A stretch of DNA of 64,000 bases from Sphingomonas sabuli (GTDB lineage Bacteria; Pseudomonadota; Alphaproteobacteria; Sphingomonadales; Sphingomonadaceae), in NCBI RefSeq assembly GCF_014352855.1, contig NZ_CP060697.1, positions 1,488,001-1,552,000 on the forward strand, given 5' to 3'. The position numbers were made by a program, and so were the translations under genes. The notes beneath the pieces are model-generated. The model was not told the origin of the DNA. It saw only the letters and a program-made list of their open reading frames with translations, and made no database searches. Position 1 is the stretch's first letter; each line of letters opens with the position of its first letter. This document shows positions 56,101-64,000 of the stretch, piece by piece.

Positions 56101-56613
56101 TACCAGACCACGCGGCTGAGCCTGAAAGCCCATCCGATGAGCTTCCTGCGCCCGCTTTACCGGCAGCGCGGATTCGTCACCGCGGGGGAGTTGCGCGGCA
56201 TGCGCTACGGGCGGCGGGTCAACCTGGCCGGACTGGTGCTGATCCGCCAGCGGCCGGGCAGCGCCAAGGGCGTGTGCTTCATCACCGTCGAGGACGAGAC
56301 CGGTGTCGCCAACCTGGTCGTGTGGCCCGACGCCTTCGACCAGTATCGCAAGGTGGTGATGGGCGCGCGCCTGCTGAGCGTCACCGGCATGGTCCAGCAT
56401 GACGAGGCCGTGATCCACATCGTCGCGGCGCGGCTGGAAGACGACACCGCCATGCTGGGGCACCTGTCGAGCGACTTCCTGCCGCGCATCCACGGCCGCG
56501 GGGATGGGGCCAAGAATTCAAGCTACGACCCGCGCGCCGACGCCATCCCGCCGCCGCGGCTGGGCCATCCGCGCAATGTCAGCTGCATTCCAAAGAGCCG
56601 CGATTTCCATTGA
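53119..56613 (+). CDS. dnaE2: Error-prone DNA polymerase DnaE2
   Basis: A 1164-residue C-family polymerase used in SOS mutagenesis. The PHP domain (YVELGVATPFSFLRGASDA, residue 30 on) is followed by the palm with catalytic aspartates D399, D401 and D403 in PPDIDVDFEHERR. The fingers (FGEYGFPESHAASFALLVY), a helix-hairpin-helix region (MALRLGLRQVDGLRLDAATR) and a C-terminal OB fold (VNLAGLVLIRQRPGSAKGV) follow. A typical DnaE2 is about 1080-1100 residues. The excess lies mainly between residues 820 and 885, where a palindromic repeat (55603-55680) is read in frame. The ATG overlaps the nine-codon ORF stop. Confidence 0.93.
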   Translation: MPEQEGFARLKLVRTGDMPPAPVAAAPYVELGVATPFSFLRGASDAIELVLQALSFGMDAIGIADRNTLAGVVRLHSACDGAGLKPLIGCRLDLNDAPSLLAYPVDREGYGRLSRLLSLGKMRAEKGECDIGLMDVAAHAEGVAFIAWPGDDADAFAADLARLRAALPALRHVAASYLYRGDDLARIERLDRIARSQGCTILATNDVHYHAPDKRPLQDIMTCIREKTTIAKAGFLLNPNAERHLKAPEEMVRLFERWPHAIAATRAFADALDFSLEELRYEYPRETVPDGRNPQQHLEFLTWEGARRFWGDHIPYKVLTQLNHELKLIERLDFARYFLTVHDIVAFARSLDPPILCQGRGSAANSAVCYCLGITAVDPATSDLLFERFISEERREPPDIDVDFEHERREEVIQHIYEKYGRERAGIAATVIHYRPKSAIREVGKVMGLSEDVCAAIASNYWGSMEAEVAEERAADAGLDMTDPHLKRVMKLAEQMIGMPRHLSQHVGGFILTERPLTETVPVGNGAMPDRTFIEWDKDDIEELGILKIDVLALGMLTCCRKAFDLIAKHHGEQWELASVPLEEPGVYDMLCEGDSLGVFQVESRAQMNMLPRLRPRQFYDLVIEVAIVRPGPIQGDMVHPFLKRRSGKEAVLYPCPGPDHGPPDELERILKRTLGVPVFQEQAMKIALDAAKFTSAEANQLRKAMATFRSRGTIDLLQDKMVGRMVERGYDPDFAERCFHQIRGFGEYGFPESHAASFALLVYVSSWLKWRYPAAFAAALLNSQPMGFYAPAQIVRDAIEHGVEVRPIDVNHSEWDCTLEVVEEPEVVRPERSAEREVEGRERRRPSTSLGTNGSSRQRSWGSTAIGGKPWAPDSLPPPAPRMALRLGLRQVDGLRLDAATRIVAARGDRPYTGVEDVRARSGAGVSEITRLAEADAFRSCELDRRAALWDSKALRQAPDLPLFAAADERDEGWEVEQVRLPAMRLSEHVVTDYQTTRLSLKAHPMSFLRPLYRQRGFVTAGELRGMRYGRRVNLAGLVLIRQRPGSAKGVCFITVEDETGVANLVVWPDAFDQYRKVVMGARLLSVTGMVQHDEAVIHIVAARLEDDTAMLGHLSSDFLPRIHGRGDGAKNSSYDPRADAIPPPRLGHPRNVSCIPKSRDFH
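55603..55680 (+). repeat. 78-bp palindromic repeat element inside the dnaE2 coding sequence
   Basis: The outer arms GTTCGCCCCGAG and CTCGGGACGAAC pair with one mismatch, and the inner arms CGAAGTCGAGGGGCG and CGCCCCTCGACTTCG pair exactly around a short loop at about 55642-55652. It can fold as a long hairpin. The 26 codons add residues 829-854, read as RPERSAEREVEGRERR and RPSTSLGTN. The element resembles the palindromic repeats scattered between genes in sphingomonads. It sits in the variable linker just before the helix-hairpin-helix region, where extra residues may be tolerated. Confidence 0.8.
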
Positions 56614-56712
56614 TCGGGGCAAGGCGCATTAATGATACAAATTGTCGCACCTATCCGCTACGCGAATAGCCGCGCCGGACCGCCCGCGTGCACAGGGAGT
56701 GTGACTTTCCGG

Positions 56713-58197
56713 ATGTCCAGCGACCGGCCGTCAATCGATTACCAGGGGCTGTTCGACGCCGCACCGAACCCGTACGTCCTGATGGCGCCCGACCTCACCA
56801 TCGTGACGATGAACGACGCCTATCTGAAGGCGACGATGCGCGAGCGCGACGATATCGCCGGCAAGTCGATGTTCGACACCTTTCCAAGCGATCCGGAATC
56901 GGAAAGCTACAAGCAGTTGCGCACGTCGCTGGAGCGGGTGGTCGAAACCGCCCGGCGCGACGAAATCCCGCTCATCCGCTACGATATCCAGCAACCGTCG
57001 GGCGAGTTCGAAGAACGCTATTGGAGTGCCACCCACACCCCCCTGCTCGATGACCGGGGCGAGGTCGCCTACATCCTCCAGCATACGGTGGACGTCACCG
57101 AGCTTCACCAGCTGCGCACGCTGGCGGCCAACGCCGGCAATCACGCGCGCGACGAATATGATGTGTTCCGCCGCGCATCCGCGGTGCAGGAGGCCAACCA
57201 GACGCTTGCCCAGGAAACCCGGCGGCTGCGGTCCATGTTCGAGCAGGCGCCCGGCTTCGTCGCCATCCTCGACGGTCCGGACCACCGCCTGCTGATGGCC
57301 AACAAGGCCTATCGGCAGCTGGTCGGCAACCGCGACATCATCGGCAAGCCGATCGCCCAGGCCCTGCCCGAAGTCGTCGACCAGGGCTTCGTCACGTTGC
57401 TCGACCAGGTGCGGTCGAGCGGCGAGGCGTTCGTCGGCGAGGGCGTCCCGGTATTCCTCGAACCGAGCCCCGGAGCGCCGCTGGAGGAACGGCTGCTGGA
57501 CTTCATCTACCAGCCGATCAGCGCCCAATCCGGGGAAGGCACAGGCGTCTTCGTCCAGGGCCACGACGTCAGCGAGCAGCATCGCATCAAGGCCCATCAG
57601 CAATTGCTGATCAACGGGCTGAACCACCGCGTGAAGAATACGCTGGCCATCGTGCAGGGGCTGGCAATGCAGTCCTTCCGCCCCGGGTCAGACCCGGAGA
57701 CGTCGCGGCGGGCGTTCGATGCCCGGCTCAACGCCTTGTCCACCGCGCACAATTTGCTGACCAGCCAGAATTGGGAAAGCACCGGCCTGTTCGACATGAT
57801 CAAGGCGGCGGTGTCGGCCGCCGCCGGCGACAATGCACAACGCGTGCGGTTGCAGGGCCCGGACATATCGCTGGCGCCGCAGACCGCCGTGTCGCTGGCA
57901 ATGGCCATCCACGAGCTGTGCACCAACGCGATCAAATATGGCGCGCTGTCGAACGACGTCGGCGTGGTCGACGTGCAATGGACCGCCGAGTCGGCCGAAG
58001 ACGGTCGGTCGACGGTGACCCTGGACTGGACCGAAAGCGGCGGACCGCCGGTCGCGCCGCCCGCGCGCAAGGGCTTCGGGACGCGGCTGATCGAACGCGG
58101 GCTGTCGGCCGAGTTGCGCAGCGACGTGGCCATCGAGTTTCTGCCCGGTGGGCTGCATTGCCGGATAAGCGCCCGGCTTCCGCGGGCAAGCGCATGA
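56713..58197 (+). CDS. HWE/HisKA_2-type sensor histidine kinase with PAS domains
   Basis: A 494-residue soluble kinase. The first PAS-like domain (YQGLFDAAPNPYVLM...VDVTELHQLR, about 8-140) precedes a second (MFEQAPGFVAILDGP..., about 175-300). The HWE kinase core follows, with H305 in LNHRVKNTLAIVQGLA, the N-box HELCTNAIKYGALS and the Trp-x-Glu of the family (LDWTESGG). Start: ATG 56713 begins right at the PAS region and is preferred to an in-frame ATG 81 bases upstream, but ribosome-binding sequence is weak for both. The stop overlaps the receiver gene start, so they form a kinase-regulator pair, possibly light or redox sensing. Confidence 0.85.
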   Translation: MSSDRPSIDYQGLFDAAPNPYVLMAPDLTIVTMNDAYLKATMRERDDIAGKSMFDTFPSDPESESYKQLRTSLERVVETARRDEIPLIRYDIQQPSGEFEERYWSATHTPLLDDRGEVAYILQHTVDVTELHQLRTLAANAGNHARDEYDVFRRASAVQEANQTLAQETRRLRSMFEQAPGFVAILDGPDHRLLMANKAYRQLVGNRDIIGKPIAQALPEVVDQGFVTLLDQVRSSGEAFVGEGVPVFLEPSPGAPLEERLLDFIYQPISAQSGEGTGVFVQGHDVSEQHRIKAHQQLLINGLNHRVKNTLAIVQGLAMQSFRPGSDPETSRRAFDARLNALSTAHNLLTSQNWESTGLFDMIKAAVSAAAGDNAQRVRLQGPDISLAPQTAVSLAMAIHELCTNAIKYGALSNDVGVVDVQWTAESAEDGRSTVTLDWTESGGPPVAPPARKGFGTRLIERGLSAELRSDVAIEFLPGGLHCRISARLPRASA

Positions 58198-58559
58198 TCG
58201 CGGGCCTGCGTATTCTCATCCTGGAAGATGAGCCGATCATCGGACTGGCGCTGGAAGCGATGCTGTCGGACGAGGGCGCGAAGGTCGTCTACGCCGAGCG
58301 TCTGGGCGAGGCGGAGGCGGTCCTGGACGGCGGGCAAATCGACGCCGCGATCCTCGACGTGAACATCCACGGCGCGACCAGCTACGGCGTCGCGGCACGC
58401 CTTGAGCAGTTGGCGATCCCGTACATTTTTGTCACCGGATATGGCGATCTTTGCCATCCGCCTGACTTCGCCGCGGTGCGGACAATCTCCAAGCCTTGCA
58501 GCGGGCACGAGATACGATCGGCGCTGGTCGCTGCTTCGGGCGCTTCGCAATCGAGCTAA
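58194..58559 (+). CDS. Single-domain response regulator paired with the HWE kinase
   Basis: A 121-residue receiver without output domain. The acidic pair is EDE after ILIL, the phosphoacceptor is D55 in AAILDVNIHGATSYG, the Thr lies in YIFVTGYGD and the Lys in ISKPCSGHEI. ATGA overlap with the kinase gene makes it the cognate partner. HWE kinases with small receivers often feed general stress or c-di-GMP pathways in sphingomonads; no direct target is visible. Confidence 0.88.
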   Translation: MIAGLRILILEDEPIIGLALEAMLSDEGAKVVYAERLGEAEAVLDGGQIDAAILDVNIHGATSYGVAARLEQLAIPYIFVTGYGDLCHPPDFAAVRTISKPCSGHEIRSALVAASGASQSS

Positions 58560-58624
58560 GCTGTTCATCTCGCAGCAATTTCAATGAACCATTGTCGCCA
58601 CAAAGCTTCGCTAGATGGCAGATT

Positions 58625-59020
58625 ATGAAACAGATGATTCTCAGCCTTGCGGCGCTCGGCCTGCTTGCGGGACCGGCGGTCGCGTCGGCCAAGAGCCCGC
58701 TTGAGGGCCGTTGGCGCAACGGCAAGATGGAAGTGCAAATCGCCCCGTGCGGGCAGAACCTATGCGGCACGGTGGTCAAGGCGTCGGCCAGGCAGCAGGC
58801 GCGGGCCGAACGCGGCAGCGACACCGACCTGATCGGCGCGCGGCTGATCACGGGCATCCATTCCACCGGGTCCGGCAATTACAAGGCGCGCGTGTTCGTC
58901 GCCGATCAGAATATCTATGCCAGCGGGACCATCCGGCAGGTCACCAGCAATCAGCTCAAGGTGAAGGGCTGTCTGATGGCGGTGATCTGCAAGTCCAAGA
59001 CCTGGGACCGAGTCCGCTAG
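58625..59020 (+). CDS. DUF2147 family secreted protein
   Basis: A 131-residue exported protein (signal peptide MKQMILSLAALGLLAG to ASAK). Typical DUF2147 features: SPLEGRWRNGKMEVQIAPCG, NLCGTVVKAS, KVKGCLMAVICKSKTWDRVR, with four cysteines likely paired in the periplasm. The ATG at 58625 was chosen because it opens the signal peptide. It converges with hutH, and the two stops overlap by four bases (CTAG). Function of the family is unknown. Confidence 0.85.
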   Translation: MKQMILSLAALGLLAGPAVASAKSPLEGRWRNGKMEVQIAPCGQNLCGTVVKASARQQARAERGSDTDLIGARLITGIHSTGSGNYKARVFVADQNIYASGTIRQVTSNQLKVKGCLMAVICKSKTWDRVR

Positions 59021-60525
59021 TCGAGGAAGTTCTGTCCGGTGCCGAGCGCGCCGTCCAGCACCGCCGCTTGCAGCGCCGCCATGTCGCCAGCCCAGTAACG
59101 GTCGGTCTCGAACGCGGGGCTGATTTCCCGCACCCGCGCATGCAGCGATTGCAACGCTGTCGACGTGGTCAGCGGGGCATGCAGATCGACCGCCTGCGCG
59201 GCGGCGATCAATTCCACCGCCACGATCCCGGCGCTGTTGCGCGCGACCTGCGTCGCCTTGCGCGCCGCATTGGGCGCCATCGACACATGATCCTCCTGCC
59301 CGGCAGACGTCGGGATGGAATCGACGCTTGCCGGGAACGCGAGGCTGCGGCTTTCCGCGACCAGTGCAGCCGCCGTCACCTGCGGGATCATCAGGCCCGA
59401 ATTGACGCCCGGATCGGTGACCAGGAATGGCGGCAGGCCGCTCATCTTCGGATCGATCAGGACCGCCGTGCGCCGTTCCGAGATCGAGCCGACCTCGCAC
59501 AATGCCATGGTGATGGTGTCGGCGGCGAAGGCCACTGGCTGGGCATGGAAATTTCCGCCGGAGATGGCATCGTCTTCATCGGGAAACAGGATCGGATTGT
59601 CGGTCACTGCGCCGGCCTCGATGGTCAGCGTGCGCGCGGCGTTGGCGAGCAGGTCGAGCGCTGCGCCCATCACCTGTGGCTGGCAGCGGAAGCTGTAGGG
59701 ATCCTGCACCCGGCCGCACCTGGCATGGCTGCCCACGATCGCGCTGCCGTCGAGAAGGGCGCGAATGGCGCCCGCGACGCGAACCTGCCCGGGCTGTCCC
59801 CGGAGGTCGGAGATGCGGGCGTCGAATGGCTTTGCCGACCCCTTGAGCGCGTCGACCGACAGGGCGCCGGCCGCGATCGCCGCGCCGAACACGCGTTCGC
59901 CGGTGAACAGGGCGTCGAGCGCGATGGCGGTGCTGGCCTGCGTCCCGTTGATTAGCGCCAGCCCTTCCTTCGGACCAAGCGACAGCGGCTCCCAGCCCAG
60001 CGCCTGCAACGCCGCGGCAGCGGGCATCGTGGTGCCCGCGACATCGATCGACCCGTGCCCCATCAGCGCGGCGATCAGGTGAGCGAGCGGGGCGAGGTCC
60101 CCTGACGCGCCGACGCTGCCCTGCGACGGGATGACGGGGATGGCGTCACGGTCGAGCAGGCCCTGCAATGCGTCGATGACGCTGGTGCGCACGCCCGAAT
60201 GACCACGGCCAAGGCCGAGCAATTTGAGGACGATCATCAGCCGCGTGACGTGACGCGGCAGCGGTTCGCCCAGCCCCGCGCTGTGCGACAGGATAAGGTT
60301 GGTCTGCAGGTCCGCCAGGCGATCGTCGGGGATGCGGGTGTTGGCGAGCAGGCCGAAGCCGGTGTTGATGCCGTAAACGCTTTCGCCGCCCGCGACGATG
60401 CGGTCGACCGCGGCAGCCGCGCTGGCGATCCGCTCCATCGCCGCCGAGTCGAGGCGGGCGTCCTCCCCGGCCCACAAGCGGCGCAGCGTGGGGAGATCGA
60501 TCGCGCGGGGGTCGAGGGTCAGCAC
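59017..60525 (-). CDS. hutH: Histidine ammonia-lyase
   Basis: A 502-residue enzyme deaminating L-histidine to urocanate. The self-forming MIO cofactor comes from Ala-Ser-Gly in QGSVGASGDLAPLAH. GGESVYGINTGFGLLANTRI at the N-terminus and GGNFHAQPVAFAAD near the middle are active-site segments. Start: GTG 60525 gives normal length; upstream in-frame codons to 60624 would overlap the acyltransferase stop. The gene is separated from hutU by the acyltransferase and the diguanylate cyclase, so the hut genes are not one unit. Confidence 0.93.
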   Translation of the reverse strand: MLTLDPRAIDLPTLRRLWAGEDARLDSAAMERIASAAAAVDRIVAGGESVYGINTGFGLLANTRIPDDRLADLQTNLILSHSAGLGEPLPRHVTRLMIVLKLLGLGRGHSGVRTSVIDALQGLLDRDAIPVIPSQGSVGASGDLAPLAHLIAALMGHGSIDVAGTTMPAAAALQALGWEPLSLGPKEGLALINGTQASTAIALDALFTGERVFGAAIAAGALSVDALKGSAKPFDARISDLRGQPGQVRVAGAIRALLDGSAIVGSHARCGRVQDPYSFRCQPQVMGAALDLLANAARTLTIEAGAVTDNPILFPDEDDAISGGNFHAQPVAFAADTITMALCEVGSISERRTAVLIDPKMSGLPPFLVTDPGVNSGLMIPQVTAAALVAESRSLAFPASVDSIPTSAGQEDHVSMAPNAARKATQVARNSAGIVAVELIAAAQAVDLHAPLTTSTALQSLHARVREISPAFETDRYWAGDMAALQAAVLDGALGTGQNFLD

Positions 60526-60559
60526 GGCACGGGCAACTGCCAGATTTGGCCCCGGCGGG

Positions 60560-61588
60560 CTAGCGCGAACCTTGCAGCGCGGGAGCGGGGTCGGGACGGC
60601 GCAGGCGTCGCGGCCATTGTTCAACGGTTACCCAGGACAGCCAGGCCAATCCCACGGAAGGCACCAGCACGAGAACGAACAGCGCCGCGCCGTCGAACCA
60701 GGGCCGCAGCGCGATCGTGATGGGATAATGCCACAGGTAGATGCCGTAGGAGAGCTTGCCGATGAGCAGCGCCGAGGAGGCACACAATGCTGGCTGCAAG
60801 GCGCCAAGTTGCCCCTGCGCCGCCGCTCCGACGAGCAGGGCCGCGCCAACTTCGGCCACGGGAAAGACGAGCGCGGCATCAGGTCCGAACCTGCCAAGCA
60901 CCGCGGCCAGCATCACCAGCAAGGCGCCCGTCAGCGCATGGGCGCGGGAGAAATCGAGCCGGTCGATCGCCAACGCCAGTCCGGCCCCGATTACCAGCCC
61001 GGTGCAGCGCGTGTCGGCACGATAATAGTACGTGCGCCAGTCGTCCCCGAAACCGGCGCGCCACCAGATGAGCGCGACATAAGCGACGGCGAGAACGTGC
61101 AGCGGCCGCCGGGACCGCAGCAGCAGCGGCAGCATCAACGGCCAAGCCAGGTAGAATTGCTCTTCGACCGCCAGCGACCAGCTGTGCTGCAGGTACAGGG
61201 GCCGGCCGAACGCCGCGAAGCTGTAATCGCTGACATAGAAAGCGGCGAGGAGAGCATCGCCGACGTGCGGCTGCCTCGGCCACAGCAACGGGGCGACCGC
61301 GAGATAAGTGGCGAGCATCAGCACCAGCGCCGGGCCAAGCCGCGCCAACCGCCGCCCGGAAAAGCGCAGGAGGCGGATGCCACCGGTCGCGTCCAGTTCC
61401 TGCTTCAGGACACGGGTGATAAGGAACGCAGACAGCACGAAGAAGACGTCGACGCCGACAAAACCGCCGGGGAGGACGCGCGCGTGAAAGGCCACGACCA
61501 GCAGAACGGCGAACGCCCGCAGCCCGTCGAGCGCGGGAATATATCCATTCAGGATCGGTTTGCCCGCTGCTTCTCCAGGCGCCGCCAT
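60560..61588 (-). CDS. Acyltransferase 3 family membrane protein (OafA/YrhL type)
   Basis: A 342-residue protein with about ten hydrophobic segments. The family start IPALDGLRAFAVLLVVAFHA carries the catalytic His, and GGFVGVDVFFVLSAFLITRV follows. HSWSLAVEEQFYLAWPLML in the middle and LSYGIYLWHYPITIALRPW near the end are further signatures. It moves acyl groups (often acetyl) to surface sugars or lipids. It lies between hutH and the divergent diguanylate cyclase. ATG 61588 is preferred to the TTG one codon upstream. Confidence 0.9.
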   Translation of the reverse strand: MAAPGEAAGKPILNGYIPALDGLRAFAVLLVVAFHARVLPGGFVGVDVFFVLSAFLITRVLKQELDATGGIRLLRFSGRRLARLGPALVLMLATYLAVAPLLWPRQPHVGDALLAAFYVSDYSFAAFGRPLYLQHSWSLAVEEQFYLAWPLMLPLLLRSRRPLHVLAVAYVALIWWRAGFGDDWRTYYYRADTRCTGLVIGAGLALAIDRLDFSRAHALTGALLVMLAAVLGRFGPDAALVFPVAEVGAALLVGAAAQGQLGALQPALCASSALLIGKLSYGIYLWHYPITIALRPWFDGAALFVLVLVPSVGLAWLSWVTVEQWPRRLRRPDPAPALQGSR

Positions 61589-61744
61589 CAATCGAAAAGT
61601 ACGGGAATCGGCCTAAATTTCCGTTAGCTCCATGCGCGGACCCCGCTCACCGCGCGGCGCATCGGTCGGAAATGTCGCATTTAGTCGTGTCCGAAACGGA
61701 GAAATCATTTATCCGTGGTCAGCGTAATTGCGGCAGGAAAGCGC

Positions 61745-62845
61745 ATGGCCAGAGATCGCGCCATTCGACCAAGGCCATCCGACAGCACCTATTTGGAGCT
61801 GGTGCGGAGCCTCTTCAGCACGCTTGCGCCAAGCGTGCTGATGAGCGCTCTGCTGATCGGCACGGCCGTTGCCGCAATCCATACCGATCCGCATCCGTGG
61901 ATCGTTGCCACCGCGGGTATTGCCACGGTCGTCGCGCTGCTGCGGCTTGCCCTGTTGTTTTCGCTTCAGCGCCGGGTCGACCACGAAAGCTTCGACCTGG
62001 CGGCGGCGCGACGCACCGAACTGACGTTCGGAATCACGCAGATCAGTTTCGCCGCGGCGCTCGGGGCGTTTGCCGCGGCCTGTTTCCTGATCTGCGAGCC
62101 GGCCCACCACATGATCATCGTGGCGCTGATCGTCGGTTATGCAGCCGGCGTCGCGGCAGGATTTTCGTTGCGGTTATGGATTGGCGTGCCCGCCATCCTG
62201 CTGGCCGTAACGCCGACGATCATGACCTCCGTCTACCTTGCCGACAACGCGCACCTGCTGCTTGCTGGTATCCTGCTGGTGATGATGGTCGGCGGCATAG
62301 GCAGTATGGTGCTGCGCTACCAGGCTGCGGTTGAGACCACCGAGCTGCGCCAGATGTTCGCCTCGCTTGCCCGCCGCGACCGCCTGACCGGACTGGCCAA
62401 CCGGCTCGGGCTGGAAGAGAGATTCGCGCACGGGATCAAAGACGGTGAAGTCATTCTACACTGCATCGACCTGGACCGGTTCAAGCCCGTCAATGATATT
62501 CACGGCCATATGGTGGGCGATCTGCTGTTGAAGGCGGTCGCAAGCCGGCTGGAACGCCTGATCCGGTCGCAGGACCTGGCCGTCCGGCTGGGCGGCGACG
62601 AATTCGCAATCTTGCAGGTCGGTGTGCAGCATCCCAACGAGGGTGAATTGATGGCGCGGCGGATCGAGCGCGCCATCGCCGCACCCTATGTGGTGCGCAA
62701 TTGCGACATCGAGATCGGCGCCAGCATCGGTTCGGCCAGCAGCGAGGAACATGGCGACGAACTCGACGACCTGCTCGAGGTCGCGGATCAGGCTTTGTAC
62801 GGCATGAAGGCCAAGCGCCGCGGCGGGGCCAAGCTCGCCGTCTAA
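61745..62845 (+). CDS. Membrane diguanylate cyclase (GGDEF)
   Basis: A 366-residue protein. The N-terminal half has about five hydrophobic segments (residues 20-190), and the C-terminal half is a GGDEF domain: RRDRLTGLANRLGLEERFAH, DLDRFKPVNDIHGHMVGDLL, and the intact active site RLGGDEFAIL, which makes c-di-GMP. There is no RxxD inhibitory site five residues before GGDEF. AGGA lies six bases before the ATG at 61745. It is divergent from the acyltransferase and converges with hutU. The input signal is likely sensed by the membrane part. Confidence 0.9.
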   Translation: MARDRAIRPRPSDSTYLELVRSLFSTLAPSVLMSALLIGTAVAAIHTDPHPWIVATAGIATVVALLRLALLFSLQRRVDHESFDLAAARRTELTFGITQISFAAALGAFAAACFLICEPAHHMIIVALIVGYAAGVAAGFSLRLWIGVPAILLAVTPTIMTSVYLADNAHLLLAGILLVMMVGGIGSMVLRYQAAVETTELRQMFASLARRDRLTGLANRLGLEERFAHGIKDGEVILHCIDLDRFKPVNDIHGHMVGDLLLKAVASRLERLIRSQDLAVRLGGDEFAILQVGVQHPNEGELMARRIERAIAAPYVVRNCDIEIGASIGSASSEEHGDELDDLLEVADQALYGMKAKRRGGAKLAV

Positions 62846-62867
62846 GACGGCCGGCCCACTCCGCGCC

Positions 62868-64000
62868 CTAATCGATCATCGGCAGGTCAAGGCCCTGTTC
62901 GCGCGCGCAATCTATCGCGATGCCATACCCCGCATCGGCGTGGCGCATCACACCGGTGCCGGGGTCGTTCCACAGCACGCGTTCAAGCCGGCGCGCGGCA
63001 TCGTCGGTGCCGTCGGCGACAATGACCATCCCGCTATGCTGCGAATACCCCATGCCGACCCCGCCGCCATGATGGAGCGACACCCAGGTCGCGCCTGATG
63101 CAGTGTTGAGGAGGGCATTGAGCAACGGCCAGTCGCTGACCGCGTCGCTGCCGTCCTGCATGCTTTCGGTTTCGCGGTTGGGCGAAGCGACGCTGCCGCT
63201 GTCGAGATGGTCGCGGCCGATGACGATCGGCGCCGAAACCTCGCCGTTGCGGACCATCTCGTTGAAGGCGAGGCCGAGGCGATGGCGCTGGCCGAGCCCG
63301 ACCCAGCAAATGCGCGCCGGCAGTCCCTGAAAGGCGATCCGCTCGCGCGCCATGTCGAGCCAGCGGTGGAGGTGGGGATCGTTGGGGATCAGCTCCTTCA
63401 CGCGTTGATCGGTGCGGTAGATGTCCTCGGGGTCGCCGGAAAGCGCGCACCAGCGGAAGGGGCCGATAGCGCGGCAGAAGAGCTGGCGGACATAGGCGGG
63501 AACGAAGCCGGGAAAGTCGAACGCATGTTCGACGCCTTGGTCGAGCGCTTCCTGGCGGATGTTATTGCCATAATCGAAGGTCGGCACGCCCATGTCCTGG
63601 AAAGCGAGCATCGCCTCGACATGGCGGGCCATCGATTGGCGCGCGGCAGCAACCACCGCGGCAGGATCGCGTTCGCGCATGTCCTGCCAATGCGCAACGC
63701 TCCATCCCGCGGGGCAATAGCCGTTGGCGGGATCGTGCGCGCTGGTCTGGTCGGTCAGCGCGTCGGGACGGATGCCGCGCTTGACCATCTCGGGCAGGAT
63801 TTCGGCGGCATTGCCGAGCAGGCCGACGCTGGTTGGCTCGGTGGCTGCAGCGATGATCTCCAGCGCTTCGTCGATGCTCGTCGCGCGGCGGTCGAGATAC
63901 CGTGTCGCCAGGCGCTTTTCGATCGAGCTTTCCTGCACTTCGATAGCGATACAGTGCGCGCCGGCCATCACCGCCGCCAGCGGCTGTGCGCCGCCCATCC
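62868..64000 (-). CDS. hutU: Urocanate hydratase, C-terminal two-thirds (cut by window end)
   Basis: The frame continues past the window end, so the N-terminal 180 or so residues of a roughly 555-residue enzyme are missing. The visible part contains [72 protein letters not shown] and [20 protein letters not shown], all urocanase blocks for NAD binding and catalysis. It converts urocanate to 4-imidazolone-5-propionate in histidine breakdown. Transcription is toward the diguanylate cyclase. Confidence 0.95.
   Translation of the reverse strand, partial: MGGAQPLAAVMAGAHCIAIEVQESSIEKRLATRYLDRRATSIDEALEIIAAATEPTSVGLLGNAAEILPEMVKRGIRPDALTDQTSAHDPANGYCPAGWSVAHWQDMRERDPAAVVAAARQSMARHVEAMLAFQDMGVPTFDYGNNIRQEALDQGVEHAFDFPGFVPAYVRQLFCRAIGPFRWCALSGDPEDIYRTDQRVKELIPNDPHLHRWLDMARERIAFQGLPARICWVGLGQRHRLGLAFNEMVRNGEVSAPIVIGRDHLDSGSVASPNRETESMQDGSDAVSDWPLLNALLNTASGATWVSLHHGGGVGMGYSQHSGMVIVADGTDDAARRLERVLWNDPGTGVMRHADAGYGIAIDCAREQGLDLPMID

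Noticed and set aside
60526-60624. Longer HutH N-terminus starting at 60624
   Set aside because: It would overlap the acyltransferase stop, adds a proline-rich stretch not seen in HutH, and exceeds the family length.

Overview
The window is high-GC chromosomal DNA with very dense coding and no gap longer than about 200 bases. Gene content points to a sphingomonad (Alphaproteobacteria, Sphingomonadaceae): TonB-dependent receptors next to tryptophan-halogenase and DUF6445 genes, DUF5985 membrane proteins, a GAAC-N7-GAAC LexA box in front of imuA-imuB-dnaE2, HWE-type histidine kinases and a sphingomonad-style palindromic repeat. I saw no tRNA, rRNA, CRISPR array, prophage or insertion sequence. 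The genus assignment is an inference from gene content.

Region 1 (1-16078) is a glycan utilization locus. It holds GH97, GH3, GH144-type and GH43 enzymes, a GPH sugar:cation symporter, an Oar-like TonB receptor, a DUF6445 protein, a tryptophan-halogenase-like flavoprotein and a LacI regulator. A 14-bp palindrome (TGTAACCGGTTACA) occurs exactly at 6250 and 14373 and with two mismatches at 2433. It lies in front of GH3/lacI, the TonB receptor and GH97/transporter, so one LacI regulon is likely. The GH144-type plus GH3 pair suggests a beta-1,2-glucan-like substrate, but GH97 and GH43 imply a more complex or additional glycan.

Region 2 (16156-25060) holds two small DUF5985 membrane proteins with a putative winged-helix protein, then a signalling block. 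The block contains a 1793-residue soluble hybrid kinase with about nine tandem 92-residue HAMP-type units, a second hybrid kinase (REC-PAS-HisKA-HATPase-REC), and a convergent single-domain response regulator.

Region 3 (25157-43267) is the most interesting part. An XRE-cupin regulator is divergent from an 11-gene, tightly coupled + strand unit: serine hydrolase, DgcA-like racemase, POT peptide transporter, TonB receptor, DgcN-like N-acetyltransferase, second serine hydrolase, D-aminoacylase-like lipoprotein, fused 5-oxoprolinase, DUF969 and DUF979 permease-like proteins, and DUF2891. It reads as a self-contained envelope-to-cytosol system for D-glutamate-containing peptides, N-acyl-D-amino acids or 5-oxoproline.

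Region 4 (43254-50818) holds aromatic catabolism (paaD, a pcaF/paaJ-type thiolase, hppD, and the divergent pterin dehydratase phhB) and housekeeping or small genes (flavin reductase, DUF808, serS, alpha/beta hydrolase, TonB-C-terminal protein). The thiolase and the hydrolase both appear to start at CTG within CTGA stop/start overlaps.

Region 5 (50921-56613) is the SOS mutagenesis cassette imuA-imuB-dnaE2. A 78-bp palindromic repeat lies in frame inside dnaE2.

Region 6 (56713-64000) holds an HWE kinase with its receiver, a DUF2147 protein, histidine catabolism (hutH, and hutU cut by the window end) interrupted by an acyltransferase, and a membrane diguanylate cyclase.
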